From Helicostylum pulchrum (taxonomy: Eukaryota; Mucoromycota; Mucoromycetes; Mucorales; Mucoraceae), in assembly GCA_025677825.1 (NCBI GenBank), contig JAIXMO010000050.1, positions 1 to 64,000 of the forward strand: a stretch of DNA of 64,000 nt, written 5' to 3'. Made by a program: the position numbers and the translations under genes. The notes beneath the pieces are model-generated. The model was not told the origin of the DNA. It saw only the letters and a list, made by a program, of their open reading frames with translations, and did not search any database. Positions 27,901-38,530 of the stretch are shown piece by piece (position 1 is the stretch's first letter; every line of letters begins with the position of its first letter).

Positions 27901-28218
27901 GGAACCTTTTTTTGAGCACTATATATATAAAATAAAAGAAAAAAACCAAAAAAAAAAAAGGTTAGTAAACCAGCTTTAAACAAGTATATACATATATATT
28001 TACCATAATTCAATAGAATTTAAAAATTCGGTCGTTATTTCAGAAATAACAAGTAACTCGTTTTGAAAGTCATCAAAGTTTTTATAGGCGTTATTAAATA
28101 AATTTGCTTCTATTCTTTGCAATGTCGTAATATACTCGACACAATTAAAATGAGAGTAAATTGCGTCTAAAACAAGTACGCATTGTCTCATTAGACTGTC
28201 ACCAGTACTAACTGACAT
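24909..28218 (-). CDS. AT-hook protein with atypical protein-kinase domain and novel N-terminal region, 977 aa
   Basis: Six exons join in phase: 28218-28004, 27918-27847, 27759-27178, 27112-27089 (24 nt), 27018-26873 and 26803-24909. Residues 1-75 are helical with a loose bromodomain-like pattern (TLQRIEANLFNNAYKNFDDF). About 100-290 is a beta-rich region I cannot place. A kinase-like domain spans about 360-667 with AHRDLSSVNFMI (Asp480) and LIDFGKA (Asp503), then EDVYSLGNIVW. The beta3 strand reads DKVIQVFRR, so the usual ATP-binding lysine appears to be Gln (about residue 387), and no glycine-rich loop is visible. After the kinase come two AT-hook-like motifs, TGRPPRTP (about 768) and TGKPRGRPKKP (about 796), then a Pro/Ser-rich tail. 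A nuclear, DNA-associated (pseudo)kinase is an inference. The start is the first ATG of the in-phase model. Confidence 0.75.
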
Positions 28219-28373
28219 TTTTTGTTTCGATTCTTGTTGAATTGAGTTTAGTTAAAAAAAAAAAAAGTTAAAAAAGAAAGAAAAAAAAAAGAGAGCCAAA
28301 AAAAAATTATTTTCTTTTATATGAACTCTGCTGCGCCTACAGTGCCAGTCACATATTCTAAATTTTTTTATTT

Positions 28374-30345
28374 TTATGTTTTTCCAACACGCTTTCCTTT
28401 GTTCTTTTTAATTCTATCAGCTGTCTTTTCAGCAGTAATTTGGAATAGATTTGGCTTATTGAATTTCTCTTCTTGCTTGTTTTTAATCTTCTTAACTTTA
28501 CCACGATCATAGTCAAGATCGTACATATCAACTCTCTTTCTCTTTTGTTTAAATTGCTTTAATACTGATTTTCTCTTTTCTACTGCTGATCCAACATCTT
28601 CTTCCCAAGTACCAATATCATCCTCAAATTGATTGTTTGCCAATTTAGTTAATAATTCTTCTTTGACTGTAGAACTTTTACTTTGTGAGCTTTCCTTTTC
28701 AATTAATGCCCCCAGTTTATCACGCTTAGACTTCATATTTTCATTAGCTTCTACTACAATAGCTGCTGTATTATCAATCTTTTCTTTAGTAGATGCTTCT
28801 TCCAATGCCTTTCTTAATCTTTCCTTTTCTTCTTCCTCATCTTCATCTACTTCAGATAAAATAACCTCCTCTTGTTCATCTTCTTCATCTTCTTCGATAA
28901 CTTGCTTTTGTTCTGTGTCTTCTAATAATACAGGCTCAACATCAATTTCCTTATTCTCTTTCTTGACAGGTTTCTTCTTTTCTCTCTTTTCAACCTTGGG
29001 TGGTGGCGTATTATAAAACAACATGTATGGCTTCTCTTCTAATAATCGCTTCATACTTGCAACCTGTACAATTTCATTGTCCATACAATACCAAACACCA
29101 CTAGAGCTCTTCACATACGCCATATAACGACCATTATGAATAGCATCACCAGTATGTACAATAATGGAATAAAGGTTATATTTGGTATTCACGTTCTCTT
29201 TTTCGCTTTCAGTTACGATACGACTGATATCTATAGTTTCCTCAAACTTGACAGTCTTATTAATTTTAGTTCTGTCACTGTCTTGATTAAATCTTTGTAA
29301 CTGAATAGCGAGTGTCATTGGTGTTTTATACACAGATCTCTTGCCAGTTAACTCTCCTTCGTTTTGACAATGGACGCATTCCTTGACAGCTGATACTTGT
29401 TCTTTGAAATACTTTGTTAAACATCTTTCGACAGAACTACATTGAGTGAGATCCAAACTTAAACTAAGGAAAGAGTTGTAAGTGTTTTCAGGTAGGTTAC
29501 AAGATGCACATTCAAGTTTGGTCTGAATATATCCACCAAAGATTTGGTATAATGCTGAAGTCTCTGCTACAAGCTTGTCTTTGGTTGTTTTCTCTGAAAT
29601 TAAAAATGATTGAATTTGTTCCATGAAATAATTCCAAACATCGTATGCGTCTTTGGATGAACCATTCTTCATTTCTAAATTGGAGTTAAATAAACTACCC
29701 TTTATACGTGTATGCAATTATAACTTACTCTTTAATTTTCCTACAAAGACACGAGGTTGAAGAGCATAAGGAGATCCTTTTAAGGCTGTTCTAGCGTGTT
29801 CTTCGACAGCACAAACAAAACAATAATCTTGAATTGTACCTGTCATTTTCTATTAGTAATTTTTTTTTTTTGCATATTATTTACACTAAAAACTTACAAT
29901 TAGCACTATGCTTTCTTTCTAATAAATAATTGGCTAAAGCAGGAGTATAAGTCAATACTTGAAGTACAGCATTCAATGAAGAAAGATGCCCGAGATCTTT
30001 CAAACCCGATCCAACAGGGTGAATATTGTTCCAACCAGAATTAAGTTTATCTTTAGCAAACAATACTTTTGAAGGATTTTCAAAACCATTAGCGTCAATT
30101 TTATCGCCAATAGTGTCACCACCAGAGCCGGAAATGTTATCGTATGCAGAGGTAGCATGAACTACACCTGCAGTACCATTGACAGGTGCAAACTTTTTCT
30201 TGAAGAGTTCCAACTTTTGATCGACATAACGTGATTTTCTAAATTTGATGGCTCGGTTTAATAAACTGTTGACTGTGTTCTTTTGAGCGAACGTCTCGTT
30301 CTTTCCTCCTTTTACTACTTTTTCTGCTCGTTGTTGGTTCGACAT
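28374..30345 (-). CDS. USP36-like ubiquitin-specific protease homologue, predicted catalytically dead, 619 aa
   Basis: Exons are 30345-29898, 29839-29729 and 29674-28374. The fold is clearly C19/USP: a Cys-box GLKDLGHLSSLNAVLQVL, a finger with paired Cys (about 242/245 and 286/289), AIQLQRF, a His-box region HNGRYMAYVKSS, and WYCMDNEIV. The nucleophile position of the Cys-box is Ser122 (codon TCT at 29982-29980). The His-box GHY is GRY (Arg369, codon CGT at 29129-29127). Both are essential in active USPs, so this is probably a non-catalytic ubiquitin-binding scaffold. The acidic then lysine-rich C-terminus (MYDLDYDRGKVKKIKNK) resembles nucleolar USP36/Ubp10-type tails, which suggests nucleolar location. 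I place the start at the internal Met (MSNQQ) at 30345 rather than the earlier Phe-rich one at 30372. Confidence 0.85.
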
Positions 30346-30573
30346 TTTAATGTGTACAGAAAAAAAGAACAAGAAAAAAAAAAAAAAAAAAAAAGAGAGA
30401 GATCATAGTCACAGGCCAGAAAAAAAAGACTGCTTTTTCCGCTCAAGAACCCTTAAATATTTCATGCAACCTTTCTTACACTAAAAAAGTATAAGCTATC
30501 ACAAGGTAGCTTTATATCGAGACAGTTGAATATATTTAACAGTTTATTATTTATTTTTTTTATATGTAAATGA

Positions 30574-31972
30574 TTAATTTTGTCTCACAGCATCTAAATT
30601 AAAAAGGTTAATAAAAAACAGGACTTTTTTCTTTTTTTTAAGGACTTACCGAAATAAGGGTGAGCCATCGCTTCTTTTGCGGTAAGACGCTCTTGATGAT
30701 CATATCTCAATAACTTATCCAAAAAGTCAACGGAATCATCGGTAACGAATCTTTGGTTATCATTTGTAACGAACTTTGTCCAAGGTTTACGAACATGTCT
30801 TCCCAAGATATTATTGTACTCTGAAGAAAGTTTAATTGAATACTTTTCAGTGTACTTGAAGAGTTCGTCTGTACCAAGTACGCGAGCAATCTTTACTAAT
30901 TGATCATAATTATCGTGACCATGGAAAAATGGCTCCTTACGGAAGATCTATGGGAACTATACTTTAGCAAACCATTTCTTTTGTTCGCATTCGTACTTTG
31001 TTTACTTTACCATGCTAGCAAACATACAGCCATAGCTCCACAGATCCAAACTGTAATCATACTCTTGGAAATCAACTAGAAGCTCAGGTCCTTTGAAATA
31101 TCTGGATGCGACGCGTACATTATACTCTGTTCCTGCATGATAGAATTCTGCTAAACCCCAATCAATTAAACGCAACTAAAAAAAAATTGAATAGTTGCGG
31201 GTTAATTTTTTTTTTGGCAGAGTGAAAAATAACAATAATTATTACCTGCTTCTTTTCATGATCAATCATGACATTATGGGGTTTCACGTCACGATGCATA
31301 ATACCTTTAGAGTGACAATAGTCCAAAGCCTACATTAATGTTATTAACAGACTTTTATATATATATATATATATATGTATATGTTTGTTAGTCATCTCTC
31401 TTACCTTTAATAACTCGTACATGTAGAACTGAATGTCGAATACTGTAAAACGAGGATAAAGAATCTTGAACTCGGTATTGTTGACATACTCTGAGATAAT
31501 AGCAGGAGTTCTTGACTAATAAAACAAGTTAATTTTAAAGAAAATAAAGTAAAATAAAAAAAGGGCTTACAATAGGGTCTCTAACAATATCCAACAAACC
31601 AACAATGTTGGTTCCACCAGCCAAATTTTGAAGAATTTTGATTTCACGTCTGATCTTCTTCTTCTTTACGGGTTTCAAGGCTTTGATAACACATTTTTGA
31701 TCATTGGTGATATTGATACCTTGGAATACTTCAGAGTATTTACCACGTCCTACTTTACGGATAATCTCATACGTATCTTGGTTTCTATTTAATTATTTCA
31801 AGAAAAAAAAAAGAAAAAGCTTAGTTTTTTTTTTTGCCTCTTTTAATAACAGAAGTACTTACCCCCATTCAACTTGAAGGTTGTCATAATCCCAATAAGC
31901 AGTAGGCATCTTTGCATTGACATCAGCATAGCACCGGGCTATACTTTTACTTCCTGTTCCAGATGAACTCAT
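30574..31972 (-). CDS. CKA1: Casein kinase 2 catalytic subunit alpha, 333 aa
   Basis: This is a constitutive Ser/Thr kinase acting on acidic sites. Eight exons join in phase: 31972-31863, 31784-31571, 31515-31405, 31329-31246, 31175-31011, 30947-30650 and the last, 30593-30574 (20 nt, encoding the end of D-A-V-R-Q-N). That is seven listed blocks and six introns. The CK2-specific features are [13 protein letters not shown], the basic stretch [26 protein letters not shown], and DWG in place of DFG ([12 protein letters not shown]). [19 protein letters not shown] follows. Length matches fungal CK2 alpha. Several introns carry long A/T tracts, and one has a (TA)n run at about 31355-31376. Confidence 0.95.
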
Positions 31973-32103
31973 TTTTTTTTTTTTTTTTTGCTCCAGAAAG
32001 AAAAGAAAAACAATTATACTTTTTTCAGTCACACACGAAATTTATATCAATTTCGCAAAAGATGACGTGTTAGTCTTTTTTTTTCGTTTTTTTTCACAAA
32101 TAT

Positions 32104-33829
32104 ATGCCTTCACGTAATACCAAAGAAAAGCCAACCATTTCAGTAACCAAAAACTCTAGTCCAGGTAATAAAAAAAAAGAAAAAGATAAAGAATGCCATG
32201 TACTAATCTTGACAACTTTTTAACAGAAGAAATACTTTCTTCCTCTTGGAGGTTTATCAACACAGTTCAGTTCTTTAATAGGTTTCGAGAGTATTTTGAA
32301 TTACCTAAACTTTCTATTGAAAAAATAGAAGAAAGTTTATTACTTGACAAATGGGACACAAGTCAAACCGAACGCGAATCGAGTGTATCGTCTTGTACTT
32401 CTCAGCCAGAACAAACACTTGATAATTATTTAGTTCAATTTTTAATTCAAATTATTTCACCACTTTTAAAGCAACGTCTCACGTTAAATGTCAACAATTT
32501 GGATCAGCATTTATCTCGTCTGTTTCCGCAGTACTCTACTCCCTTTGCTTCTTTATCAATCTTTGATAAAATAAGCCTTTTAAAAGATATTCAGGACTTA
32601 CACTTGCAAAATTTAGATGACAAATTTGTTAGTTTTAAAAACGAGAAACCTGCTGAAGAAATCGTAAGTGCTAATAATAATAATAATGAAAATAAGAAGG
32701 GATATTGACAGTACATGTAGAGAGTAGAACCTTTGGGAACTGATTATCAAGACTGGAAATATTGGTATTTTGGTGGTAATCCATATATATTATTTGTGTC
32801 TTTATTCACTGATTAACTAGATTCCTCCCCCCCCCCTTTTTTTACCCCTCTAGATACGCGACTTTACAGAGAGATCCCAATCCCCAATGGAAAAAAAGGA
32901 CAAACTATAATCGATACAGATTTTACATTTCAATTGATTTGTTCTACTGAACAAGAATGGCAAGATATCATCACCACATTTCAACCTTGTAACCGTACTG
33001 GGAACAAAGAATTATGCAACAAAATAATCGAAATTGGTTCTCAAGTCGTTCATAAATTAGAAGCAGTAAAAGCAGTAAAAGCAAGAAACGAAGCTAAATT
33101 AAAGAGATCAAAAGAATTAGAACTGATACCTAAAAAGAGAAGTAGTAGATTGGAGGTGAAACAAGATATAGAAGCAAAGAGACAAAAGACTTTAGAAATT
33201 GCTAAACAACAAGCTCAATTAGAAGAGTATGAAAGGAAGCACAAGTTACAAATGGAAAAGAAATTAGCTGAGCAAGAACAACAAGAGTTACGTATAGAAG
33301 AAGCCAGATTAAGAAATGCTGTACACGAATTTATCAGTCAAATTATCAGCTCTGATCAAAATAAACATGATCTTGCTACTTTAAAAGAATTGAGAACAGT
33401 ACTAAATAAGCGCGCTACAGAACAAGAGAGATTAAACAGAATGCAAGCTTGGATTAAACTATTAGATTGGGATGTTACACTTGATAAAACTGGTAGTAAC
33501 CTTATAAAATTCAATAGCAGTAGTTTAGATCAAGGTAAAATATATTTTTTTCCTGTGCAAAGTGTAATAGTTTATCAGTAACCTAAACCCCCCTTTTTTT
33601 ATATATATATTTAGCCCTGGATAATATCTTATTCAAAAATACACTGAGAGTTTATATTGCAACATTAATGAAATCGAATACAGGCGACTTGGAGAGTATA
33701 TACAAAAAGTTAGTTTTAAATAAGTATCAACATTTGGATCAATTTTGTTCTGAATTAAACCTTGAATTACGTGACGAAACTATGCAGCAACGTGCGCTTG
33801 ATCTTTTGCGATTCGTGTTTCAAAACTAA
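32104..33829 (+). CDS. DDT/WHIM-domain chromatin-remodelling accessory protein, 482 aa
   Basis: Exons are 32104-32164, 32227-32663, 32721-32775, 32854-33534 and 33615-33829, all in phase. The DDT region is near residues 20-80 (SSSWRFINTVQFFNRFREYF, then ELPKLSIEKIEESL). A second segment, DNYLVQFLIQIISPLL, fits the rest of that module. A WHIM-like motif follows (VEPLGTDYQDWKYWYFGGDTRLY, about residues 167-188). The second half is a long charged coiled coil (about 240-340) with a nuclear-type basic patch, IPKKRSSRLE. DDT plus WHIM proteins bind ISWI-type remodelers, and this one is short compared with Itc1/ACF1. It is transcribed divergently from CK2 alpha, with only about 130 bp between start codons, so they probably share a promoter. 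Confidence 0.8.
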
Positions 33830-34029
33830 TGCACCTGTAAATAATAATCAAACGTACGTGTCTGAGAATAATGAGTTTCGGCAACATCATCATCATCATC
33901 ATCATCAACTGCTATCAAACAAATAAAGCGGAATTATAAACGCCTTTTTTTTTTTGAGACCTTTTTTTTCTTTTAAAAAAAGTTTTTATTCCTTTATTCT
34001 TTGCTTTGCTCTTTTATTATTATCTGAAA

Positions 34030-36429
34030 ATGTTGCCAACAAAGAATAGTGTACCTTCAAAAGGAAGTTTGGTTTATGACAATGCTGCAGTTGGTCACCA
34101 ATTGGGTGTTGATCGTAACGACATGTTGGTACCAGGTATTTTTTAAATAGACAGTACGATAGTTTTTTTTTTTTTCGATTTGCTGAAAATAAATATATAG
34201 ACGTATCACGAGTACTTGTTATTTATACTGGCGGTACTATTGGTATGAAACACACACCAGAGCATGGTTATATTCCTGTAAGTTTTATTATTATTATTGC
34301 TGTTGACTCTCATTGACATGTCATATATAGCTTCCCAATTACCTTGCTGAATCGTTGTCAAAAGTAAGACGGTTTCATGACCCAACAAATGAAGATAAAC
34401 CAGTACTCTCTCGTTGTTCTTCGCAGGATAGTTTAGATAGTTTAAATAACTCAGAAAATAAAAACTCAAAGTATGAATATGGCAGAATTACAAACACAGT
34501 TAAATCGATTGAACAAGAAGGACATCATAAGGGACAATCCAATACATATCAATTACCTAGTCTTATTACACCTGTCAGTTTATTTGGTAAAAGAATTAGG
34601 TAAATATAAAATATACGTGTATATAAAAAAACGGGAAAAGCAAGAAAAGATTCTCACGGTATTTAATAGATATTCTATTCTTGAGTATGCGCCTCTTTTA
34701 GATTCGTGCGACATTACAATGTCAGGTAAAATACCACTGGTTTTTTTTTTTTAGATGAGATCTTTTTTCTAACTGGAAGCGGGAAAATGGGTCATTTTTT
34801 TATTTTTTATTTATAGATTGGGTCCGTATTGCAGCAGATATTCAAGAAAACTATCAATTATACGATGCATTTATTGTTTTACACGGTACAGATACCATGG
34901 CTTATACAGCAAGTGCCTTAAGTTTTATGTTGGAAGAATTAGGAAAGACCGTCATCATCACAGGATCTCAAGTACCTTTAACTGAAGTTAGAAACGATGC
35001 AGTAGAGAATTTATTAGGTGCATTAACTATTGCTGGTCACTTTGTTATTCCAGAAGTATCTTTATACTTTGGTAAAAAATTATATCGTGGTAATAGAACA
35101 AGTAAAATCAGTGCAGTCGATTTCGAAGCATTCGATTCCCCTAATATACCCTCACTTGTCGATGTCGGGATTAATATTGACGTCAAATGGCCTATTGTAC
35201 TTCGTCCAACTCAAATAGCTAAATTTACTGTCAGCAAAACTTTAAATCCAAATGTTGGCTCGCTTCGTTTATTCCCTGGTATCAATGATTCAACCATTCG
35301 CGCCTTTTTAGCTCCTCCTTTGCAAGGTGTCGTATTAGAGACATTTGGCGCCGGTAATGCTCCAGCTCGTCCTGCTTTATTAGCTGCTTTAAAGGATGCT
35401 AGTGATCGAGGTGTGGTGATTGTCAATTGTACACAATGTCGTAAAGGTTTAGTGACTGATGCTTACGCAACTGGTAAGCAATTATCTGCTGTAGGTGTAG
35501 TTCCTGGTGCTGATATGACACCCGAATGCGCCTTAACAAAGCTTTCTTACTTATTGGGAAAGACACCAGATGATCCAGCTCATGTGCGTAAAATGATGAC
35601 TCGTAATTTACGTGGTGAATTAACTGTACGTGCACCTTACCAAAGATTCAGCGCCTCTACTAACAGATCAAGTTTACTGGTGAATATCTTGATGAGATTT
35701 TCTCGTGGTAAACCAGCTGTGGAAGAAGAAGATTTAAATATGTCTGTAGAAGAAGAAACATTAGCTCAAAAGGCTTTAGCACCTGTTTTACTTTGTTCTG
35801 CTGCAGGTTCTAATGATTTAGAAGGTCTTCGTTTATTAGTGGAAGGGTTAGGGGAATTAATTAATTTGAACTGTGTTGATTATGATGGTCGTGTGCCTTT
35901 GCATGTAGCTAGTAGAGAAGGAAACTTTAAGATTGTAGAATATTTGCTGTTGCAAGGTGCAGCTATTCATGTTAGAGATAGATCTGGTCATACACCATTA
36001 TTTAATGCCATTGTAGAAAAACGCGTAGAGGTAGTCCGAATCTTACGTGATGCTGGTGCTCATTTGGCAGAGAGTGAAGTAAATGATATGGGTCCATTTT
36101 GGTTTAAAGCTATCAAAAGTAATAATATTAAATGGGTGCAAGTTGCTCTTCATGGTGGTTTCGATGTCAATTGGGCAGATCCTGTAGAAGGACATCGTGC
36201 AATTGATATTGCGGTTTGTGTTGGTAGATTATCCATGTTAAAGACCTTGTTAAGTGAACCAAACATACAACCCAATCCTATTGATAAATGGGGTGTATCA
36301 GCTTTAGAAAAAATAGATATGATCAAGAATAGATTACACTTGATGGATCCCGCTAAAGTTATCTCTTTAAAGACTTTACAAGAAATGGAATTATTGATCC
36401 AAAGCAAACTCGATAAAATCACCAAATAA
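34030..36429 (+). CDS. L-asparaginase with C-terminal ankyrin repeats, 706 aa
   Basis: The enzyme hydrolyses asparagine to aspartate and ammonia (cytosolic type I class, as in human ASPG). Exons are 34030-34135, 34201-34277, 34331-34599, 34670-34725 and 34817-36429. The first catalytic Thr motif is VIYTGGTIGM (about 43-50). The second catalytic segment is LHGTDTMAYTASALSFM (Thr194, Asp195). It is followed by the ITGSQVPL and EVRNDAVENL blocks and the C-terminal GNAPARPALL region. Residues 500-690 carry ankyrin repeats (NCVDYDGRVPLHVASREGNF, RDRSGHTPLFNAIVEKRVEV). Exon 3 adds a Ser/Asn-rich, lineage-specific insertion (RCSSQDSLDSLNN) before the LITPVSLFGKRIRYSILEY core. The exon 3-4 junction was chosen because it alone restores KRIRYSILEY in phase. 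Confidence 0.92.
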
Positions 36430-36790
36430 ACTTTAGTTGTACAAGCATTTCTATTTTATTTTTTATGCTTATTCCCAAGTGACAATTATAACATACACAT
36501 GTCAACAAATAAAACGACAATTTAAATTTATACTTGCCAAGAGCTTTTATTAAATAACTGTAGCGTCCAGAGTTTAATTATCTTTTAGTTATTATCCTTT
36601 GCAATTGATAGCTACATTTTCCTTCGTAATATATTTTATCGTTTCTCTCTTTTTTTTTTTAAAAAAAAGTCCTACAAGTGATCCTACGGCGTACCTGAAC
36701 CTAATTGTCTTCTTTTTTTTTATCAGCATAATGAAACCATCGTTTATTGGATGGCTTCCACTTTTATAAATTTTATAGACCCCCTCCATA

Positions 36791-36881
36791 CACAACGGGA
36801 AATTTTGGCTGAGATTTTATAATGTAAAAAAAAGTTCGGTTTTGCAAAACATATAAAAAAGTTGAAAAATTTCCCGTTGTG
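36791..36881. repeat. 91-bp MITE-like unit with perfect 16-bp inverted ends
   Basis: CACAACGGGAAATTTT at 36791-36806 is the exact reverse complement of 36866-36881. Inside lies a GTTTTGCAAAAC palindrome followed by ATATAAAAAAGTTG. That segment (36840-36864) recurs exactly, inverted, at 40100-40124. No clear target duplication is visible. Confidence 0.55.
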
Positions 36882-37313
36882 ATTGCCCTATTGTTATTTG
36901 AGTGGGGAAGATCTCAAGATAAATAATAAGTTAGTGACTATCATCATAGTCTCACCAGTCTCATATTTTTTATTTATTTTTATTTGAAAACTGTTAAATC
37001 AATAATCGAATCATTGTCCAAATTACCCCAATTGTCATTTATTAAGATATAGCCTCATTGTGGTTATAATGAAGATAAAAAACCCTCATCTTCGAATTGA
37101 GATTGGCTCCATAAAAAAAAGTCAAGTCAGAGAATATAAAAGTTTTGGGTAGTTCAAAAGAAAGTAATTTTAGACTATATATGTACCACACCATTGCCTA
37201 CATCCGGGACCAATAAATCATCTCGTATATATCATATTCAATAATTTACCTCCATTGGGGTTATTTTTTTTTTTACTCGTGTGATCTATTTAATCATTTT
37301 TGTATACATGTTT

Positions 37314-37339
37314 TACAGTAGCGGCTCTATTTAAGGGTT
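37314..37339 (+). repeat. Copy of CAGTARCGGCTCTATTTAA transposon end
   Basis: It matches 19402-19427 with two or three differences. A TA precedes CAGT in both copies. No inverted partner was found within a few hundred bases. Confidence 0.4.
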
Positions 37340-38530
37340 GCCGACATACGGAAGAAATACACCCTTATATCAAACAGCGGATAATTAAATACTGCTAAAG
37401 AAAAAAAAAAAGCTCATTGAGCTAGTTATCTTTTTTTCTGCAAAAGCTCAAACCATTTTAAATTCTATTAGTTAAAAAGTTTATTATTCTCAATTAAAAT
37501 AAAGTGCAGAATTTGTTCATTAGAATGCCACATATAACGATACGTTTAAAACTACTAGCTATGATATACAGGACTAAAAAGTATCTTTGTGCTCACTTTA
37601 TTTGGTTTACGCTGCATCCGTTTTAAATCTTTTGTCACATAATAGCCTCTCTGTATTTACTTGGTTACTTTTCCTAGTTAACTTTCTAAAGAAAACTCGG
37701 CGGTCGTCAACAAGCGTATACCTAGATTTTAATTTTTGTAATAAATTATGCAACAAAAAACCCTCAAAATATTTTTTTGCAGTCACGCAGATGCGCCTTA
37801 CAAGAAATAGACCTAACCACATGATAATCTCTTAAGCAGGAAACATAGTAACTTTATTACGTTCACAGTTAATAGTTAATAGGTAGTTGTAAAAGATATT
37901 TTTTCGTTTTCGTTTTTTATTTAAAAAAAAAGGGGAAGTAGGAAGGCCTGTGCAACTTAGCTTGCATACATCGGACGCTGCCTGAGTCTATTCTCTTATC
38001 ATACCCATCCCCGAAGACATGATCCTCATTGAAAGCCTGGAGGAAACAGCAGAAACCCTGGATCCAGGACAACTTATAATGAAAAAAATTTGTTGTATCC
38101 AAATTGTGGTATGAAAAAGTTAAAAAAAAAGTTGGTTTTTGACGGAACTTGAAACCCTCAGAGAAGAGAAGTATCGCTCACTGAGATACTGGACTTTTAC
38201 AAAATCGCTCACATCTGCAGTTGTAATGAAAAATGGGGGTTGAATTTATCAAGAAACAGGAAACGCGCTTTGGGCCCGAGTTGTATAATGCAAAATAGTT
38301 GTTTTAAATATATCTTGTAGATAAAAAATTAAAAAGAGTAATGACGAGCTTAAAAGTTTTATTTTTTTGAGCAAAACAAGTAACTACCACATGCAGTTTA
38401 AATTTTTTACAGGCGTGTACAACTTTTTTACATCTAGTTCAAATTTTTTACAGAAATGCCAATAAAACTTCTTTGCATTGACACTATTTTAGTTTTTTTT
38501 TCTTAAACTTTTTTACTACAATATCTACAA

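Larger units (their letters stand above)
36430..38530. other. Intergenic, repeat-rich
   Basis: About 2.1 kb with no supportable gene. It includes a 91-bp unit with 16-bp perfect inverted ends (36791-36881), a 25-mer shared in inverse orientation with 40100-40124, and a copy of the CAGTAGCGGCTCTATTT end at 37314-37333. It also has a possible old coding remnant on the minus strand at 37917-38102 (KRIDSGSVRCMQAKLHRPSY). It looks like accumulated transposon debris. Confidence 0.55.

Noticed and set aside
28633..29016. 127-aa plus-strand Ser-rich ORF
   Set aside because: Antisense of the acidic/lysine-rich tail of the USP36-like gene.
33880..33905. CATCAT repeat resembling a His tract
   Set aside because: It lies in the 3' untranslated flank after the DDT protein stop.
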